Of a DNA stretch of 64,000 nt, positions 37,081 to 45,380 are shown in pieces. The position numbers and the translations under genes were made by a program. Below the pieces are notes generated by a model, which was not told where the DNA came from, ran no database searches, and worked only from the letters and a program-made list of their open reading frames with translations. The stretch covers positions 992,001-1,056,000 of the forward strand of contig NZ_LT702999.1 of the NCBI RefSeq assembly GCF_900149685.1, in the 5' to 3' direction. The first letter of the stretch is position 1, and every line of letters starts with the position of its first letter. This DNA comes from Erythrobacter sp. Alg231-14 (GTDB lineage: Bacteria; Pseudomonadota; Alphaproteobacteria; Sphingomonadales; Sphingomonadaceae).

Positions 37081-37725
37081 ATGAAGCTTTACGGGTATTA
37101 TCGCAGTTCAACCAGCTACCGCCTGCGCATTGCGTTGGAATTGAAGGGGATCACTTACGAACAGGATCCCGTGAACCTGTTGGAGGCTGCGCAGAAAGAT
37201 CGCTCTTTCACTGATCGCAACCCCTTTGCCTCTGTGCCTATGTTGGAGGCAGATGGGCGAGATCGCGCGCAATCCATGGCGATGATTGAATGGTTGGACG
37301 AAGCTCATCCTGATCGCCCGTTGCTGCCTATCAACATCGAAGAACGGTTCACGGCGCGCGAATTGACTTACGCCATCGCAACCGAACTGCACGCGCCGCT
37401 TAACCTACCGGTGCTGAAGTATCTGAAGGATCCGCTAGGCCATTCTCAGCAGATCATCGATGACTGGTACCGTCATTGGCTCAAACGAACCTTGGATCCG
37501 GTAGAAGCGCGTTTGGAGCAATTAGACACCGGTCGCTTTCTGTTCGACGCGCCAGGCATATTTGAAACAATATTGATCCCGCAAATCTACAACGCCCGCC
37601 GGTTCCAATACGACCTCACCTCGCATCCTCGGATCACACGGATAGAGGCTGCTTGTACGGCCCTGCCCGCGTTCCACCGGGCGCATCCTGACAACCAACC
37701 CGACAACCCTGCAAATTCTGCATAA
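37081..37725 (+). CDS. maiA: Maleylacetoacetate isomerase (zeta-class GST)
   Basis: This 214-residue glutathione-dependent isomerase converts maleylacetoacetate to fumarylacetoacetate in tyrosine catabolism. The zeta-class signature SSTSYRLRIALELKG is clear; the usual SSCSWRVR is altered. It also has QSMAMIEWLDE and a C-terminal all-helical domain. It is followed 14 bases later by a fumarylacetoacetase-family gene, completing the last two steps. Homogentisate dioxygenase and 4-hydroxyphenylpyruvate dioxygenase are not in the window. Confidence 0.93.
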   Translation: MKLYGYYRSSTSYRLRIALELKGITYEQDPVNLLEAAQKDRSFTDRNPFASVPMLEADGRDRAQSMAMIEWLDEAHPDRPLLPINIEERFTARELTYAIATELHAPLNLPVLKYLKDPLGHSQQIIDDWYRHWLKRTLDPVEARLEQLDTGRFLFDAPGIFETILIPQIYNARRFQYDLTSHPRITRIEAACTALPAFHRAHPDNQPDNPANSA

Positions 37726-37739
37726 AAAGGTCTGCTTCT

Positions 37740-38750
37740 ATGAAACTCGCAACGCTCAACGATGGCACTCGCGACGGCAAACTGGTCGTCGTTTCTAAAG
37801 ATCTCACACGCTGCTGTGCGGCGGGTTATATCGCGCCGACTATGCAGGCCGCCTTGGACAATTGGGCGCGGATTGCACCGGAATTGGAAGTGTTGGCGCG
37901 CGACGTTGAACACGAAACCGTCCCGTGTGAGCGGTTCCACGAGCGTCAGGCTCATTCGCCTTTGCCACGCGCCTATCAATGGGCCGATGGCAGCGCCTAT
38001 ATCAACCATGTGGAATTGGTCCGTCAGGCGCGCGGCGCGACCGTTCCTGAAAGCTTTTACACCGACCCATTGATGTATCAGGGAGGCAGCGACAGCTTTT
38101 TACCCCCTCGCGGCGACATCCCCTTGGGTGATGTGGCGTGGGGTTGCGACATGGAAGGCGAAGTGGCCGTCATTGTAGATGATGTGCCTATGGGCGTCAG
38201 CGTCGATGACGCGGCTGGGCACATTAAGCTGATTATGTTGGTCAACGACGTCTCATTGCGTGGATTGATCCCAGGAGAATTGGCGAAGGGTTTTGGATTC
38301 TTCCAATCAAAGCCATCGAGCGCCTTCTCCCCTGTTGCGGTGACCCCCGAAGAATTGGGCGATGCGTGGAAAGACAGTCTGATCCACCTGCCATTGATGG
38401 TGGATTACAACGGCGCACCGTTCGGCCGCGCAGAAGCAGCCAAGGACGCAACCTTTAATCTGGCACAGCTCGTCGCCCATGCCGCCAAAACGCGCGCATT
38501 GGGCGCCGGCACAGTGATTGGATCGGGCACCATCTCCAACAAAGGCGCGGATGGCGGTCCCGGCAAACCGGTTGCCGAAGGGGGACTTGGTTATTCTTGC
38601 ATTGCGGAAATCCGTATGATCGAAACGATCCGCGATGGCGAAGCGTCCACCCGCTTTATGGCGCCGGGCGATACCGTAAAAATTGAAATGCGCGACGGCG
38701 ACAATCACTCAATTTTTGGCAGTATCGAACAAGAAGTGGTGGGCACCTAA
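37740..38750 (+). CDS. Fumarylacetoacetate hydrolase family protein
   Basis: This 336-residue protein has a fumarylacetoacetate hydrolase core. It shows PLMYQGGSDSFLPPRGDIPL and VAWGCDMEGEVAVIVDDVP, with the metal-binding acidic residues of the family. The end reads GDTVKIEMRDGD. It is shorter than mammalian FAH and like bacterial FahA-type two-domain enzymes. The maiA gene directly before makes cleavage of fumarylacetoacetate to fumarate and acetoacetate the probable reaction. Its end meets the convergent alternative oxidase gene with a 4-base gap. Confidence 0.9.
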   Translation: MKLATLNDGTRDGKLVVVSKDLTRCCAAGYIAPTMQAALDNWARIAPELEVLARDVEHETVPCERFHERQAHSPLPRAYQWADGSAYINHVELVRQARGATVPESFYTDPLMYQGGSDSFLPPRGDIPLGDVAWGCDMEGEVAVIVDDVPMGVSVDDAAGHIKLIMLVNDVSLRGLIPGELAKGFGFFQSKPSSAFSPVAVTPEELGDAWKDSLIHLPLMVDYNGAPFGRAEAAKDATFNLAQLVAHAAKTRALGAGTVIGSGTISNKGADGGPGKPVAEGGLGYSCIAEIRMIETIRDGEASTRFMAPGDTVKIEMRDGDNHSIFGSIEQEVVGT

Positions 38751-38754
38751 CCGC

Positions 38755-39420
38755 CTAAGCCGACCGTCGCTCATCAATTATTGCGACGAAATCGTGGTTC
38801 ACATCGCGGTGCTCGGCTTCATCTGCACGCACCGCGATGATGACATCGCGCAAACGCGCGTCGGCGGGCAATTGCCAATAATCGATGGCGATTTGCGGCG
38901 CGGCAACGTTTTCGTGAGCTCCTGCATCGACCTGTTCCAAATAGCTGGTGTAGCTAATGACGGCTTCTTCTTCGAAATAGCCGACCACGCGATGAGCGGT
39001 TCGTGGTGCAAACAGATAGAGGAAGAAGTAGAAGTTGTAGAAGATCATTTGGACAGCGATGATCAACCCGCGTTCGAACCAATTTGGCTGCGCGATCTCG
39101 ACAAAAGTCATGAGATGCATCCGCTCATTCTCCGCCTCTTCCAAAAGAGTGCGGATCCAGCCTTCGTCATCGCGCATCATGCGAAGCGCACGAAGATGTT
39201 GCCATAGACCACCGACCATGCCCGGCACCGCCGCCACAGTTTCCAAAACGACTGCGCGATGGCCATATCGCCGAGCGAAAAACAGATCGGCGAAGAACCG
39301 CAACATTTTGACAAAGGCAAACGCGACTTTGTCGCTAATCGATTGCGGGGCGATATGGACGTCTATGTCCGCGTCAAGATTGACTTGGCGGACAGTTGAT
39401 CGGCTTTCGGCGTGTTGCAT
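38755..39420 (-). CDS. Alternative oxidase (ubiquinol oxidase, non-proton-pumping)
   Basis: This 221-residue di-iron quinol oxidase passes electrons from ubiquinol to O2 without pumping protons. The iron ligands are all present: Glu in [35 protein letters not shown] and [13 protein letters not shown]. The protein lies on the membrane surface by two amphipathic helices. It is shorter than plant AOX, as in other bacterial members. The start ATG at 39420 follows GGAGG. Directly upstream is a symmetric site (39447-39494). The gene is the last of an alanine dehydrogenase-AOX run on the minus strand. Confidence 0.95.
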   Translation of the reverse strand: MQHAESRSTVRQVNLDADIDVHIAPQSISDKVAFAFVKMLRFFADLFFARRYGHRAVVLETVAAVPGMVGGLWQHLRALRMMRDDEGWIRTLLEEAENERMHLMTFVEIAQPNWFERGLIIAVQMIFYNFYFFLYLFAPRTAHRVVGYFEEEAVISYTSYLEQVDAGAHENVAAPQIAIDYWQLPADARLRDVIIAVRADEAEHRDVNHDFVAIIDERRSA

Positions 39421-39446
39421 GGTGCACCTCCGTTTCGGTGCACATC

Positions 39447-39494
39447 ATATAGCGGTTTCGGGGCTAAACCACCCGCGAAACCGCCACACTATAT
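39447..39494. promoter_or_regulatory. Inverted-repeat candidate operator upstream of the alternative oxidase
   Basis: Nested symmetric arms are seen: ATATAG with CTATAT, and within them GCGGTTTC (39452-39459) with GAAACCGC (39477-39484) across a 17-base spacer. It lies just ahead of the AOX start, in the 93-base gap after the alanine dehydrogenase stop. With no T-run following, it looks more like a regulator-binding site than a terminator. A GGTGCAC direct repeat lies at 39421 and 39437 between this site and the start. Confidence 0.5.
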
Positions 39495-39513
39495 GTTCAA
39501 TTTTTTGCAACAA

Positions 39514-40599
39514 CTAAAGGTTTAGACTCTCGGCTACTGCAGAATTTACAATCTTACCTTCGTGAACATTTAATCCCAACGCCAGATGAGGATCGTCATT
39601 GCACGCAGCCACGACACCCTTATTTGCGAGCGCTAAACCGAATGGCAAAGTCGCGTTGTTCAACGCATAGCTGGACGTGTGTGGGACGGCGCCCGGCATA
39701 TTGGCCACGCAGTAATGGATGATGTCATCCACCAGATATGTCGGATCGGCATGGGTTGTCGGTTTTGACGTTTCGAAACATCCGCCTTGATCGATGGCCA
39801 CATCGACAAGGACCGCGCGGTGCTTCATCAAACCCAGCATATCGCGCGTAACAAGCCGTGGCGCGCTTGCGCCGGGAACCAGCACAGCGCCGATCACGAC
39901 GTCAGCTTCGGTAATGGCGTTTTCAATTGTGCCTGCATTCGAATACCGCGTCGTTGCGCGTCCTTGGAACATATCGTCCAATTCGCGGATGCGCGGCAAA
40001 GAGCGGTCCAAAATCTCGACATTCGCGCCCAAACCAACGGCCATACGCGCCGCCTGTGTTCCGACGACGCCGCCGCCAATCACCACGACTTTGGCCGGAA
40101 GCACGCCGGGGACACCGCCCATCAATATGCCGCGCCCGCCGTTTGTTTTGTGGCTGGAGTGCGCGCTCGCTTCAATCGAAAGCCGCCCTGCGACTTCGCT
40201 CATCGGGGCCAAAAGCGGCAGCGAACCATCCGCGGCTGTGACGGTTTCGTAAGCAACCGCAGACACGCCGCTTTCGATCAAACCTTTTGCCTGATCGGGA
40301 TCGGGCGCGAGGTGGAGATAGGTGAAGAGGATTTGCTCTTCGCGCAATTGCACCCATTCTTGGGGTTGCGGTTCCTTGACCTTCACCACCATTTCCGCGC
40401 GCGCAAAAACCTCTTGCGCCGTGTCGACGATGACGGCGCCAATCGCCCTATAATCATCGTCTGTCTTGCTAATGCCCAGACCCGCACCGCTCTCAACGAT
40501 GACTTCGTGGCCCATCGCCACATATTCGCGGGCCGCTTCGGGGGTTAGGCCGACACGGTATTCGTGGTTCTTAATTTCTTTGGGAACGCCAACAAGCAT
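39514..40599 (-). CDS. ald: Alanine dehydrogenase
   Basis: This 361-residue protein reversibly deaminates L-alanine to pyruvate with NAD. The start MLVGVPKEIKNHEYRVGLTP, the Lys/His region VKVKEPQPQEW, the NAD fold VVIGGGVVGTQAARMAVG and the late VANMPGAVPHTSSYAL match the family. AGGAGG sets the start at 40599; the frame is open to 40746. The divergent neighbour is a semialdehyde dehydrogenase; the next downstream gene is the alternative oxidase. It could consume alanine released by kynureninase (55.5 kb). Confidence 0.95.
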   Translation of the reverse strand: MLVGVPKEIKNHEYRVGLTPEAAREYVAMGHEVIVESGAGLGISKTDDDYRAIGAVIVDTAQEVFARAEMVVKVKEPQPQEWVQLREEQILFTYLHLAPDPDQAKGLIESGVSAVAYETVTAADGSLPLLAPMSEVAGRLSIEASAHSSHKTNGGRGILMGGVPGVLPAKVVVIGGGVVGTQAARMAVGLGANVEILDRSLPRIRELDDMFQGRATTRYSNAGTIENAITEADVVIGAVLVPGASAPRLVTRDMLGLMKHRAVLVDVAIDQGGCFETSKPTTHADPTYLVDDIIHYCVANMPGAVPHTSSYALNNATLPFGLALANKGVVAACNDDPHLALGLNVHEGKIVNSAVAESLNL

Positions 40600-40738
40600 G
40601 ATTGCCTCCTGAGGGGAATTCGGACTCGGGCGGCAATACTCCACACGCAATAAAGTTTCAATCGTAACGAATAGTGTTGCATTTGCTCTTGGCCTTTGTG
40701 AGTGTCGATCGAAATTCGCGAACGCAAGGAGCCGAACC

Positions 40739-42190
40739 ATGACCACTTATTCCAACGCCAAAATGCTGATCAACGGCGAGTGGGTTTCCGATGGCGGCGC
40801 GGGATCCATGCCCGTTATCAATCCTGCGACTGAACAGGTCATCGGCGAATGTCCCAAGGCATCCATCGAACAACTCGATGCGGCTTTGGCGGCGGCGGAT
40901 GCTGGTTTTGCGATTTGGAGCAACACGCCCGGCATCGAGCGGTATCGCGCCTTGCGACGGTCCGCCGATCTGTTGCGAGAACGCGCGCCGGCGATTGCAC
41001 GCGTTGTCACTCTTGAAATGGGCAAGCCGCATGCACAGGCTTTGGGTGAGACAAACGGCGCAGCGGACTTGATCGACTTCCTGGCCGAAGAGGCAAAGCG
41101 TCAAGGTGGACGCCTTGTCCCCGTGCGCAGCGCCAATTTGTTGGAACAGCGCGTGACCCAAGAGCCCATTGGCCCCGCCGTGCTTTTGACCCCGTGGAAT
41201 TTCCCCATCAATCTGGCCGCAAAGAAATTGGGCGGTGCGTTGGCGGCGGGTTGCTCGGTCATTCTAAAACCGGCGGAAACAACGCCAGCGTCCAGCCAAA
41301 TGTTGGTCGAGTGTTTCGTCGATGGCGGTGTGCCGGCGGGTGTGATCAACTGCGTCTATGGCGACCCAGCCATGATCTCAGAGCATCTGATCGCCGCTCC
41401 GGAAACTCGCAAAGTTAGCTTCACCGGATCGACGGCAATCGGCAAACATCTGGGCTCTTTGGCGGCGCAACACATGAAACGATTCACGCCTGAATTGGGT
41501 GGCCATGCGCCCGTAGTAATCGGCGAAAGCGCGGATTTTGAACGGACGATCGCCGCTTGTGTCGGAACGAAATTTCGCAATGCCGGTCAGGTTTGCGTGT
41601 CTCCCACGCGGTTCTTGGTTGCGCGGAACATCTACGACAACTTCGTCGCAGAATTTGCAAAGCGGTCACAAGACATCTCCGTCGGCGATGCCAGTGTAGA
41701 CGACAGCGTTAGCATGGGACCTTTGGCGCATGGCGGCCGTGTAACCGCGATGGTTGAATTGATGGATGCACTAGGCGGCACGAACGGAGAAATTGTGAGC
41801 GGAGGGTGCGCGATCGACGGGCCGGGCCATTTCTTCCAACCCACCGTGATCGCTGCCCCCGCTCTTGATAGCGCGATGATGACGCAGGAACCCTTTGGCC
41901 CGGTGGCAGGCATTGTTCCGTATGATAATATCGAAGATGCGGTGAGTATCGCCAATTCGCTGCGATACGGTTTGGCCGCTTATGCCTTCACCGCCGACCT
42001 TGATGAAAGCCACTACCTTGGACGGTCACTGCGGGCCGGTATGGTGGCGATCAATCACTTTGCCGTGGGATCACCAGAAACACCGTTTGGCGGCGTAGGC
42101 GATAGCGGCTTTGGATCGGAAAGCGGCGTCGAAGGGTATCTCGGGTACACGGAGACAAAGCTGGTCACGGTCGCCAAATCGGCGCCGTGA
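40739..42190 (+). CDS. NAD(P)-dependent semialdehyde dehydrogenase (ALDH superfamily)
   Basis: This 483-residue aldehyde dehydrogenase keeps the catalytic Cys (NAGQVCVSPTRF), the Glu base (FTPELGGHAPVV) and the LLTPWNFPINLAAKKL cofactor/oxyanion region. Closest by reading are succinate-semialdehyde and 2-ketoglutarate-semialdehyde dehydrogenases, including the FGGVGDSGFGSESGVEGY end. Exact substrate is not determined. AGGAG precedes the ATG. Its promoter lies in the 139-base gap shared with ald. Confidence 0.88.
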   Translation: MTTYSNAKMLINGEWVSDGGAGSMPVINPATEQVIGECPKASIEQLDAALAAADAGFAIWSNTPGIERYRALRRSADLLRERAPAIARVVTLEMGKPHAQALGETNGAADLIDFLAEEAKRQGGRLVPVRSANLLEQRVTQEPIGPAVLLTPWNFPINLAAKKLGGALAAGCSVILKPAETTPASSQMLVECFVDGGVPAGVINCVYGDPAMISEHLIAAPETRKVSFTGSTAIGKHLGSLAAQHMKRFTPELGGHAPVVIGESADFERTIAACVGTKFRNAGQVCVSPTRFLVARNIYDNFVAEFAKRSQDISVGDASVDDSVSMGPLAHGGRVTAMVELMDALGGTNGEIVSGGCAIDGPGHFFQPTVIAAPALDSAMMTQEPFGPVAGIVPYDNIEDAVSIANSLRYGLAAYAFTADLDESHYLGRSLRAGMVAINHFAVGSPETPFGGVGDSGFGSESGVEGYLGYTETKLVTVAKSAP

Positions 42191-42620
42191 TCTAACCTTC
42201 AAAATTGGTTGGTGGGTGTTATTCTGGTGCGAGGGTGCGAAGGCCCCGCCACTAAGAGTTCAGCGCAGCGGATTGAGCCGCGAAAAAACCCGAGACAAAG
42301 AACTTTGTTGCGGCATCGGACGGATACGACCGTATCGTGCACGGCGTGAATTTTCGTCGCCAAAGCACACTGTGCGGCCCATTTGATCTGGTCCGGATGA
42401 GACGATTGTTGGTTTTTCCATGTGTCGCGTCCCCGATTCGCGAGTTGTTATGCTGCGTAAGCTAACACCGAATCGGGAGATCAGTGAGTCTTATTTGACC
42501 GATCGGGAAACAGAATTGCCAACTGCGTCAATGTGGGACTTTCCATAAAGATGGATTTACCCACATGAAACGACACAATCATTCATCTCAAACGCTGCCA
42601 ATCGGACCGCATAATTGCGG
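42191..42620. other. 430-base intergenic region with long inverted repeats
   Basis: No persuasive gene is seen. A perfect 9-base inverted repeat (CCCGATTCG at 42432-42440, CGAATCGGG at 42469-42477) could form a stem with a 28-base loop. At the far end a perfect 7-base hairpin (GACCGCA, TAAT, TGCGGTC; 42605-42622) overlaps the stop codon of the flavoenzyme gene and may help to terminate it, but no T-run follows. The two flanking genes are convergent. Confidence 0.5.
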
Positions 42621-43796
42621 TCAATCCGTGCGCTGAACCCCCGCCTCTCTCACATCGGCCAAGGTCGGATAACCGTTCACGGCCATCAACAAATCCGCCT
42701 CTGCAAGGATAGAGCGAAGAACCCATGCCGCGCCCTTTGCCCCGCCAAGGGCCAGTCCATACGTATAAGGGCGCCCCACGCCGACGGCGGTCGCACCCAT
42801 AGCCAACGCCTTGACCGCATCGGTACCGGACCGGATCCCGCTGTCGAAAAGAACCGGCAAATCCCCGCTCGCTTTTACAACGTCTGAAAGCAGGTCAATC
42901 GTGGCGATGCCGCCGTTCGCCTGACGCCCGCCATGGTTTGAACAATACACCGCATCCGCCCCATGATCGACCGCCCTTTTGGCATCATCAGGATGGCAAA
43001 TCCCTTTCAAAACGATAGGCAGATCGGTGACCGATTTGAACCATTCAATGTCTTCCCAAGTGAGCACTTGGCCAAAAATCGCCGCAAACATCATGATCGC
43101 GGATTTGGGATCTTCCTCTGGCGGTTTCTCCAACAAAGAACGGAACACGGGATCAGAGAAATAGTTCTGCATCACTTTCCCGCGCAATTGCGGAAAGTTT
43201 GACGCGTTGAGATCGCGCGGCCGCCACCCAGTCAGCCATGTGTCCAATGTTACAACGATCGCCTTGTAGCCCGCCTTTTCGGCGCGTTTGATCAGGCTGG
43301 CCGCAAGTTCTTTGTTGCGCGGCGTGTAGAGTTGGAAAAAGGCGGGCGTTTCGCCGGTCGCGGCAAACACATCTTCCATCGGATCATTGGATAGGGTCGA
43401 TGCGCAAAACGGTACGCCGGTCATAGCGGAAGCCTGGGCTGCAGCCATGTCTCCGTGGCGATCCTGTGTCGCCTCCCCATTCAAGCCAATCGGCGCCATG
43501 AAAAGCGGACTGGGCAATTTCATCCCGAACAAATCGATAGACAAATCACGCTCGGTGCAATCGACCATCATCCGCGGGATCATTCCCCAATGGCGAAACG
43601 CGCTGGCGTTGGTGTCCTGCGTGTGTTCATCGCCGCACCCGCCCGCGACATAATTGGTCATCATCGGACCCAACGCTTCGTGCGCGCGCGCCTCCAATGT
43701 GGCAAAATCAACCGGATAATCAGGCAGAATCCCCTGAAGACCGGCATTGTAGATTTCGTTCTGCATCCCGCCAAAATTGTGCATGGTGTTTTGCAT
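42621..43796 (-). CDS. FMN-dependent alpha-hydroxy-acid oxidase, lactate 2-monooxygenase type
   Basis: This 391-residue FMN alpha/beta-barrel enzyme has FMAPIGLNGEATQDRHGDMA near the flavin, a catalytic SNHGGRQANGG with the active histidine, LKGICHPDDAKRAVDHGADAV and the FMN-phosphate segment LFDSGIRSGTDAVKALAMGATAVGVGR (read in parts). The N-terminal QNEIYNAGLQGILPDYPV start is typical of lactate 2-monooxygenases, which turn lactate to acetate, CO2 and water. An oxidase or mandelate-type activity is possible. Confidence 0.88.
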   Translation of the reverse strand: MQNTMHNFGGMQNEIYNAGLQGILPDYPVDFATLEARAHEALGPMMTNYVAGGCGDEHTQDTNASAFRHWGMIPRMMVDCTERDLSIDLFGMKLPSPLFMAPIGLNGEATQDRHGDMAAAQASAMTGVPFCASTLSNDPMEDVFAATGETPAFFQLYTPRNKELAASLIKRAEKAGYKAIVVTLDTWLTGWRPRDLNASNFPQLRGKVMQNYFSDPVFRSLLEKPPEEDPKSAIMMFAAIFGQVLTWEDIEWFKSVTDLPIVLKGICHPDDAKRAVDHGADAVYCSNHGGRQANGGIATIDLLSDVVKASGDLPVLFDSGIRSGTDAVKALAMGATAVGVGRPYTYGLALGGAKGAAWVLRSILAEADLLMAVNGYPTLADVREAGVQRTD

Positions 43797-43873
43797 GGGG
43801 CGCGGTCCTCTCTTTGACTATCTGGGTGCGAAGAGAGACGAAGTCACGCCATGCGGCAAGTCTTTTCGTGCGA

Positions 43874-44272
43874 CTAGCGCATCAGTTTTTGCAAAGCAGG
43901 GCGGACCCGCAGAAATTGCGCATAAAGTCGTTCCAGTACGGAAAGAACTACGCGGTTGCGTGCAAGTTCACCAACTGGCCTTAAAAAAGGTATCGCCCGC
44001 CACATCGCAGCAAAGGCGGCCGCTCCGTTGAGAATTTCACCATCCTCTTGCGCGTGAAGTCGGCCCAGCAATTGGCCCTGATCAATCGGGCAATTGGGAT
44101 CGCCCTTGCCCGATACATCGACAAAGTTGATGGCGTTTGATCGATCCAGCCTCTTCATGAAGGCTATCTCGCGCTGACAAAGCGGGCACGCTCCATCGAA
44201 CCAGACCTTCACTCTGGTATCGTTCGTGGGTGCATTTGAAGGAGCACTTGATGGAGAATTGCCTGCGGTCAT
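43874..44272 (-). CDS. DCC family thiol-disulfide oxidoreductase-like protein (DUF393)
   Basis: This 132-residue protein has the DCC motif WFDGACPLCQREIAFMKRLD (about 24-43), with a CxxC on a thioredoxin-like fold. The C-terminal part, RPVGELARNRVVLSVLERLY, is typical of DUF393. The N-terminal 20 residues are low-complexity serine/proline/asparagine. Substrate and partner are not known. The gene lies between the flavoenzyme and the porin-like gene, all on the minus strand but with separate spacing. Confidence 0.88.
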   Translation of the reverse strand: MTAGNSPSSAPSNAPTNDTRVKVWFDGACPLCQREIAFMKRLDRSNAINFVDVSGKGDPNCPIDQGQLLGRLHAQEDGEILNGAAAFAAMWRAIPFLRPVGELARNRVVLSVLERLYAQFLRVRPALQKLMR

Positions 44273-44342
44273 TTTACAAATGTGCGAGTGGCGGCTGCAT
44301 TTTCAAGGTCCACCTTCAAACGCCTGTTTTGTCCGTACAGGC

Positions 44343-45377
44343 TCAGAAACTGAACCGGACTGATCCCACCGCTTTCACCTCGTCGGTTTGAACCAACGTG
44401 ACGCCATCCGAAACGATTGTCGCATCGGCGTGGTTCAATCCGAGATTGACCGAAAGCCCCCGCGCCACGGCGTAGTCAGCGCCTAGTGCTACGGCGATCT
44501 CCTCGTCGCCATCGGCCTCACCAAAATGCCCTTCGGCCGAGACACGCAGAGGACCCAGCTGGGTTTGTGCTCCGGCCGAAACGAACCACCGATCAAGATC
44601 GGTCAACGCACCATCCAGATGTTCATACCCACCGCCCAGATCGAACAGAGAGCTCCCATAGACAAATTCGCCCACCAATCCCGCGCCGTTTGTATCGAAC
44701 GTGGTGACACCATCGGCGGCGGTGAATTGGGCGCGACGATATCGCGCTGAGAACCTTAGGTCGCGCACCCCAATTGGCCGTTGAAAAACTGTTCCGGCTT
44801 CGAAATCTCCGTTCTCATCGACGACCAGACCCAAAACGCTGGGTCCAAAGCGACCAACATATGCCCCGCCCCAATTGTCCAACGAGCCAAGGAAATCGTC
44901 AAAAGCCAAAAAGCCATTGCCGACGCCGCGTTGACGCCGGGTCAATTCGCGGACTTGTTGATTCACATTACCACCAATGACGGTGCCAAAACTGGTCCCG
45001 ATAAACCCGGCAACATTGTCCGAATAGTCATCAGAACCGCCAAATCCATCAAGCGACGCCGAGGCATATTGCCCAAAATAGGCCGCCCCGATTGTCCAAC
45101 GATTGCCAAGCTGCGTTTCGGCGGTGACTTGGAAATTGCCCACGGCCTCAACCCGCACGTCATCGCCGCCTGTCACTTCATTGAATTCCGCGATCACCGG
45201 AACATCGGCGACCCCCGTCAGCGCGATCGTTATCCCTTCAAAATCATAGGCAATCGGCTCTTCGAGCGAAGAGAGGCGATCGTAATTGAGATTGACGTCT
45301 TGGGCATGCGCTGCACTTGGCAAAGCGGCGACGCCTACCAAGGCAATAGCCAAAGCGTGTTTTTGAGAAACAACCAC
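44343..45377 (-). CDS. Porin-like outer-membrane beta-barrel protein
   Basis: This 344-residue protein has a signal peptide (residues 1-25, ending AAHA) and many amphipathic strands with acidic loops. It ends in SVRFSF, the C-terminal phenylalanine used for outer-membrane insertion. It resembles alphaproteobacterial general porins rather than TonB receptors. GGAAGG eight bases before GTG 45377 supports the start. It begins 3 bases after the stop of the haloperoxidase-like gene, so the two are co-transcribed. Solute selectivity is unknown. Confidence 0.78.
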   Translation of the reverse strand: MVVSQKHALAIALVGVAALPSAAHAQDVNLNYDRLSSLEEPIAYDFEGITIALTGVADVPVIAEFNEVTGGDDVRVEAVGNFQVTAETQLGNRWTIGAAYFGQYASASLDGFGGSDDYSDNVAGFIGTSFGTVIGGNVNQQVRELTRRQRGVGNGFLAFDDFLGSLDNWGGAYVGRFGPSVLGLVVDENGDFEAGTVFQRPIGVRDLRFSARYRRAQFTAADGVTTFDTNGAGLVGEFVYGSSLFDLGGGYEHLDGALTDLDRWFVSAGAQTQLGPLRVSAEGHFGEADGDEEIAVALGADYAVARGLSVNLGLNHADATIVSDGVTLVQTDEVKAVGSVRFSF

Positions 45378-45380
45378 GGC

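Noticed and set aside
39787-40548. 253-residue open frame antisense to alanine dehydrogenase
   Set aside because: Lies wholly inside ald on the other strand and is rich in Arg/His as expected for a shadow.
42111-42386. 91-residue frame crossing the end of the semialdehyde dehydrogenase gene
   Set aside because: It starts inside the known gene, has no ribosome-binding site and no protein-like pattern in the intergenic part.
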